17,027 nt of DNA from Thermoplasmata archaeon (GTDB lineage Archaea; Thermoplasmatota; E2; DHVEG-1; B8-G13), in contig JAGGYP010000099.1 in assembly GCA_021162485.1 (NCBI GenBank), forward strand, positions 1 through 17,027, in the 5' to 3' direction. The position numbers were made by a program, and so were the translations under genes. The notes below the pieces were generated by a model, which ran no database searches, was not told the origin of the DNA, and saw nothing but the letters and a program-made list of their open reading frames with translations. This document shows, one piece after another, positions 15,568-17,027 of this stretch; within the stretch, counting starts at the first letter, position 1, and each line of letters opens with the position of its first letter.

Positions 15568-15915
15568 ACATATCTTTTTCCATTCACATTTTTTACATGC
15601 TTTTTCTCTCCATTCCTTGAATATTTTCGGAAAATATTTTTTCACAAAATCTTTTCTTACCCTATCACCTGTTTTTAACCCTAAAAGTGTGAGTGCAAGT
15701 TCATCAATCTCATCAACTTTATATCCAGGATGATTGCATCTTCCATTTTTTAGAAAAGGACAAAGACTGCATATATCATCTGCATTTTTCACTATCTCAG
15801 CAGAATTGCTCTCCCAGAATTCAACCCACTTTTTTGCATTATTCACAAAATCCTTGCTGTATCCTTTTCCTTTAAAAAACTGAAGGCATATAAGATGATG
15901 TCCTCTTAATTTCAT
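15541..15915 (-). CDS. DUF1284 cysteine-rich protein
   Basis: Its 124 residues match the DUF1284 family signature: N-terminal KLRGHHLICLQFFKGKGYSKDFV, then two cysteine clusters, ICSLCPFLKNGRCNHPGY and CKKCEWKKICLP. The six clustered cysteines suggest an iron-sulfur or zinc site. No biochemical role is established that I know of. It starts with ATG 15915 preceded by GGAGGA, 10 nt after the bioY stop, so it is the second gene of the bioY transcript. Its 3' end overlaps birA by 27 nt on the opposite strand. A link to biotin uptake is suggested only by this operon. Confidence 0.88.
   Translation of the reverse strand: MKLRGHHLICLQFFKGKGYSKDFVNNAKKWVEFWESNSAEIVKNADDICSLCPFLKNGRCNHPGYKVDEIDELALTLLGLKTGDRVRKDFVKKYFPKIFKEWREKACKKCEWKKICLPQMDNIT
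15574..15606 (+). terminator. Possible T-rich terminator region for the oad–birA operon
   Basis: Three T-tracts of five to six bases follow the birA stop closely (about 15575–15579, 15589–15594 and 15601–15605), with no hairpin. They fit archaeal T-tract termination but lie inside the antisense DUF1284 gene, so base composition could also explain them. Confidence 0.3.
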
Positions 15916-15925
15916 AATTCCTCCA

Positions 15926-16540
15926 TTAAGCAGCTTTTGGTATTATCAATCGCCCAGCTGTTCCAGCAGCAACTGCCTTTAGGGCATCTCCTGCTATAAA
16001 AGGAACGAATCCCATCAGCATTGCTTCACCTATACTAACAGAATAAGAAAGGTTCAACCATACATAAAGCCATAATGTTCCGGGAATAAGAATCAGCATT
16101 ATATCGGCAAATAACATTAAACCAATCGTGTCCAAGAAACTTCTTGCCCTGAGGTTTGAGTCAACAACCCATCCTATGAATAACGCAGCAAGAATAAAAC
16201 CAATCATGTACCCTCCTGTTGGACCTAACAAAACACCAAGCCCGCAAGTCCAACCTGCGAACCATGGAACACCGGCAAATCCAAGTCCTGCATAAATAGT
16301 TTGGCTAAGACCACCATAACGTTTCCCGAGTATTACACCGGAAAGCAAAACCGCAAACGTTTGCCCAGTCACAGGAACAGGTGTAAACGGAAGATAAAAC
16401 CTGACCTGCGCCATTAAACCCGTGAAACAGGCAAATGCGCAACACATAACTAATTTGTAAACAAATTTTGTTTCAGTTCTCCATTTAAAAAAATCCTGCG
16501 TCCTGCTTTTGTATCCATCCACGAACACATTCATATTCAT
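15926..16540 (-). CDS. bioY: BioY biotin transporter (ECF S component)
   Basis: The membrane protein that binds and takes up biotin, either alone or with an energy-coupling-factor module; no BioM/BioN-type genes are near. It has 204 residues and about six hydrophobic helices. Family signatures are LPFTPVPVTGQTFAVLLSGVILG (helix 2 region), then YAGLGFAGVPWFAGW and LGPTGGYMIGFILAALFIGW. It continues to GFVPFIAGDALKAVAAG with the conserved late Asp-Lys and ends LIIPKAA. The start is ATG 16540 with AAGGTGA 5 nt upstream. It heads the leftward operon with DUF1284 and faces birA, so biotin import and attachment genes converge. Confidence 0.94.
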   Translation of the reverse strand: MNMNVFVDGYKSRTQDFFKWRTETKFVYKLVMCCAFACFTGLMAQVRFYLPFTPVPVTGQTFAVLLSGVILGKRYGGLSQTIYAGLGFAGVPWFAGWTCGLGVLLGPTGGYMIGFILAALFIGWVVDSNLRARSFLDTIGLMLFADIMLILIPGTLWLYVWLNLSYSVSIGEAMLMGFVPFIAGDALKAVAAGTAGRLIIPKAA

Positions 16541-16574
16541 TTTTTCACCTTTTATAAAGATATAATTGACGAGT

Positions 16575-16587
16575 GTATATATAAGGC
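16575..16587 (-). promoter_or_regulatory. TATA box for bioY
   Basis: The minus strand reads CCTTATATATAC, a strong archaeal box A, about 40 nt before the bioY ATG, predicting a transcript start near 16555. It lies at the right edge of the inserted block, directly against the PEPCK C-terminal fragment. I see no inverted repeat that would be a convincing biotin operator. Confidence 0.6.
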
Positions 16588-16597
16588 TATCTGCACA

Positions 16598-17027
16598 ATG
16601 ATGTTAGGAGTAAAAATCGATGCAATAGTCTACGGTGGAAGAGATTCAGATACGTGGGTATCGGTTCAAGAAGCATTCGACTGGGTACATGGGATTATAA
16701 CCAAAGGAGCATCATTGGAATCAGAAAGAACAGCTGCTGTGCTTGGAAAAGAAGGAGAAAGAGAGTTCAACCCCATGTCCAATCTTGACTTCCTCTCCAT
16801 ACCAGTGGGAAGATATATTGAAATAAACCTTGATTTCGGTAAAAAACTGAGGAAAAAACCAAAATCTTTGCGGTTAATTATTTTGTAAAAGACAAAGAAA
16901 CTGGCGAATATTTAACAGAAAAAAATGATAAGAAAATATGGTATAAATGGATAGACCTCAGGGTTAACAATGAGGCAGAGGCAATAGAGACACCAACAGG
17001 TTATATTCCATATATGAAGATTTAAAA
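16598..17027 (+). pseudogene. pckG: C-terminal fragment of archaeal PEP carboxykinase, frameshifted, runs to the window end
   Basis: From about 16604 the frame encodes typical archaeal GTP-PEPCK C-terminal sequence: VKIDAIVYGGRDSDTWV, FDWVHGIITKGASLESE, TAAVLGKEGEREFNPMSNL and DFLSIPVGRYIEINLDFG. At the A-run 16853–16864 the reading slips: this frame ends at 16888 (LRLIIL), while the frame starting with ATC at 16864 continues the family sequence (IFAVNYFVKDKETGEYL, then KKIWYKWIDLRV and EAIETPTGYIP). That frame stops at 17023, and a third frame there gives the expected YEDLK, so a second slip near 17010 is likely. There is no ribosome binding site or promoter for this fragment. It matches the N-terminal piece at 11109, with the catalytic middle absent. 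The frameshifts could partly be errors near a contig end. Confidence 0.82.

Noticed and set aside
1..17027. CRISPR arrays, insertion sequences, toxin–antitoxin or phage genes
   Set aside because: I found no regularly spaced repeats, transposase or integrase motifs, or phage-like genes on either strand.

Overview
This is a low-GC archaeal window. The evidence is a secY–adenylate kinase–DUF106/EMC3-like–cytidylate kinase–Cbf5 gene string, archaeal-type uL15 and Cbf5 proteins, tRNA genes without encoded CCA, GGTGA-type ribosome binding sites and TATA-box promoters. The gene set fits a euryarchaeon in the broad sense, perhaps a Thermoplasmatota-like lineage, but the sequence alone does not fix the lineage. 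Both window ends lie inside genes: hypF on the left and a broken pckG on the right.

Left part (1–4340). The C-terminal half of the [NiFe]-hydrogenase maturation protein HypF runs rightward. It collides, with a 4-nt stop-codon overlap, with a leftward gene for a 1048-residue secreted protein. That protein has a signal peptide, an N-terminal choice-of-anchor/cleaved-adhesin-like domain, a chain of Ig-like modules and very many N-glycosylation sequons.

Middle-left (4390–9613, all leftward). This is the distal part of the archaeal spc ribosomal operon, read in order: a 58-aa unknown protein, uL15, SecY, adenylate kinase, DUF106/EMC3-like insertase, cytidylate kinase, Cbf5 and tRNA-Ser(GGA). The usual upstream uL30/uS5 genes are absent. 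A rightward radical SAM gene of the COG2108 type diverges from it at 9723, followed by tRNA-Ala(GGC).

Right part (11109–17027). This is the most interesting stretch. A 120-codon open frame at 11109 begins with about 90 residues of the N-terminus of an archaeal GTP-type phosphoenolpyruvate carboxykinase (PEPCK). A second fragment at 16598–17027 is the PEPCK C-terminal region, broken by at least one and probably two frameshifts. The catalytic middle of the enzyme is missing. In its place lies a 5-kb block with two inward-facing operons. Rightward: oadA (carboxyltransferase plus biotin carrier), oadG, oadB (a complete Na+-pumping decarboxylase), a cupin and a catalytic-only biotin ligase birA. 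Leftward: bioY (biotin transporter) and a DUF1284 cysteine-rich protein. The block thus carries a biotin-dependent sodium pump, the enzyme that attaches its cofactor and the transporter that imports it. It sits where another oxaloacetate-consuming enzyme used to be encoded. If the assembly is right, the lineage lost PEPCK at this locus and gained oxaloacetate decarboxylation in one rearrangement.
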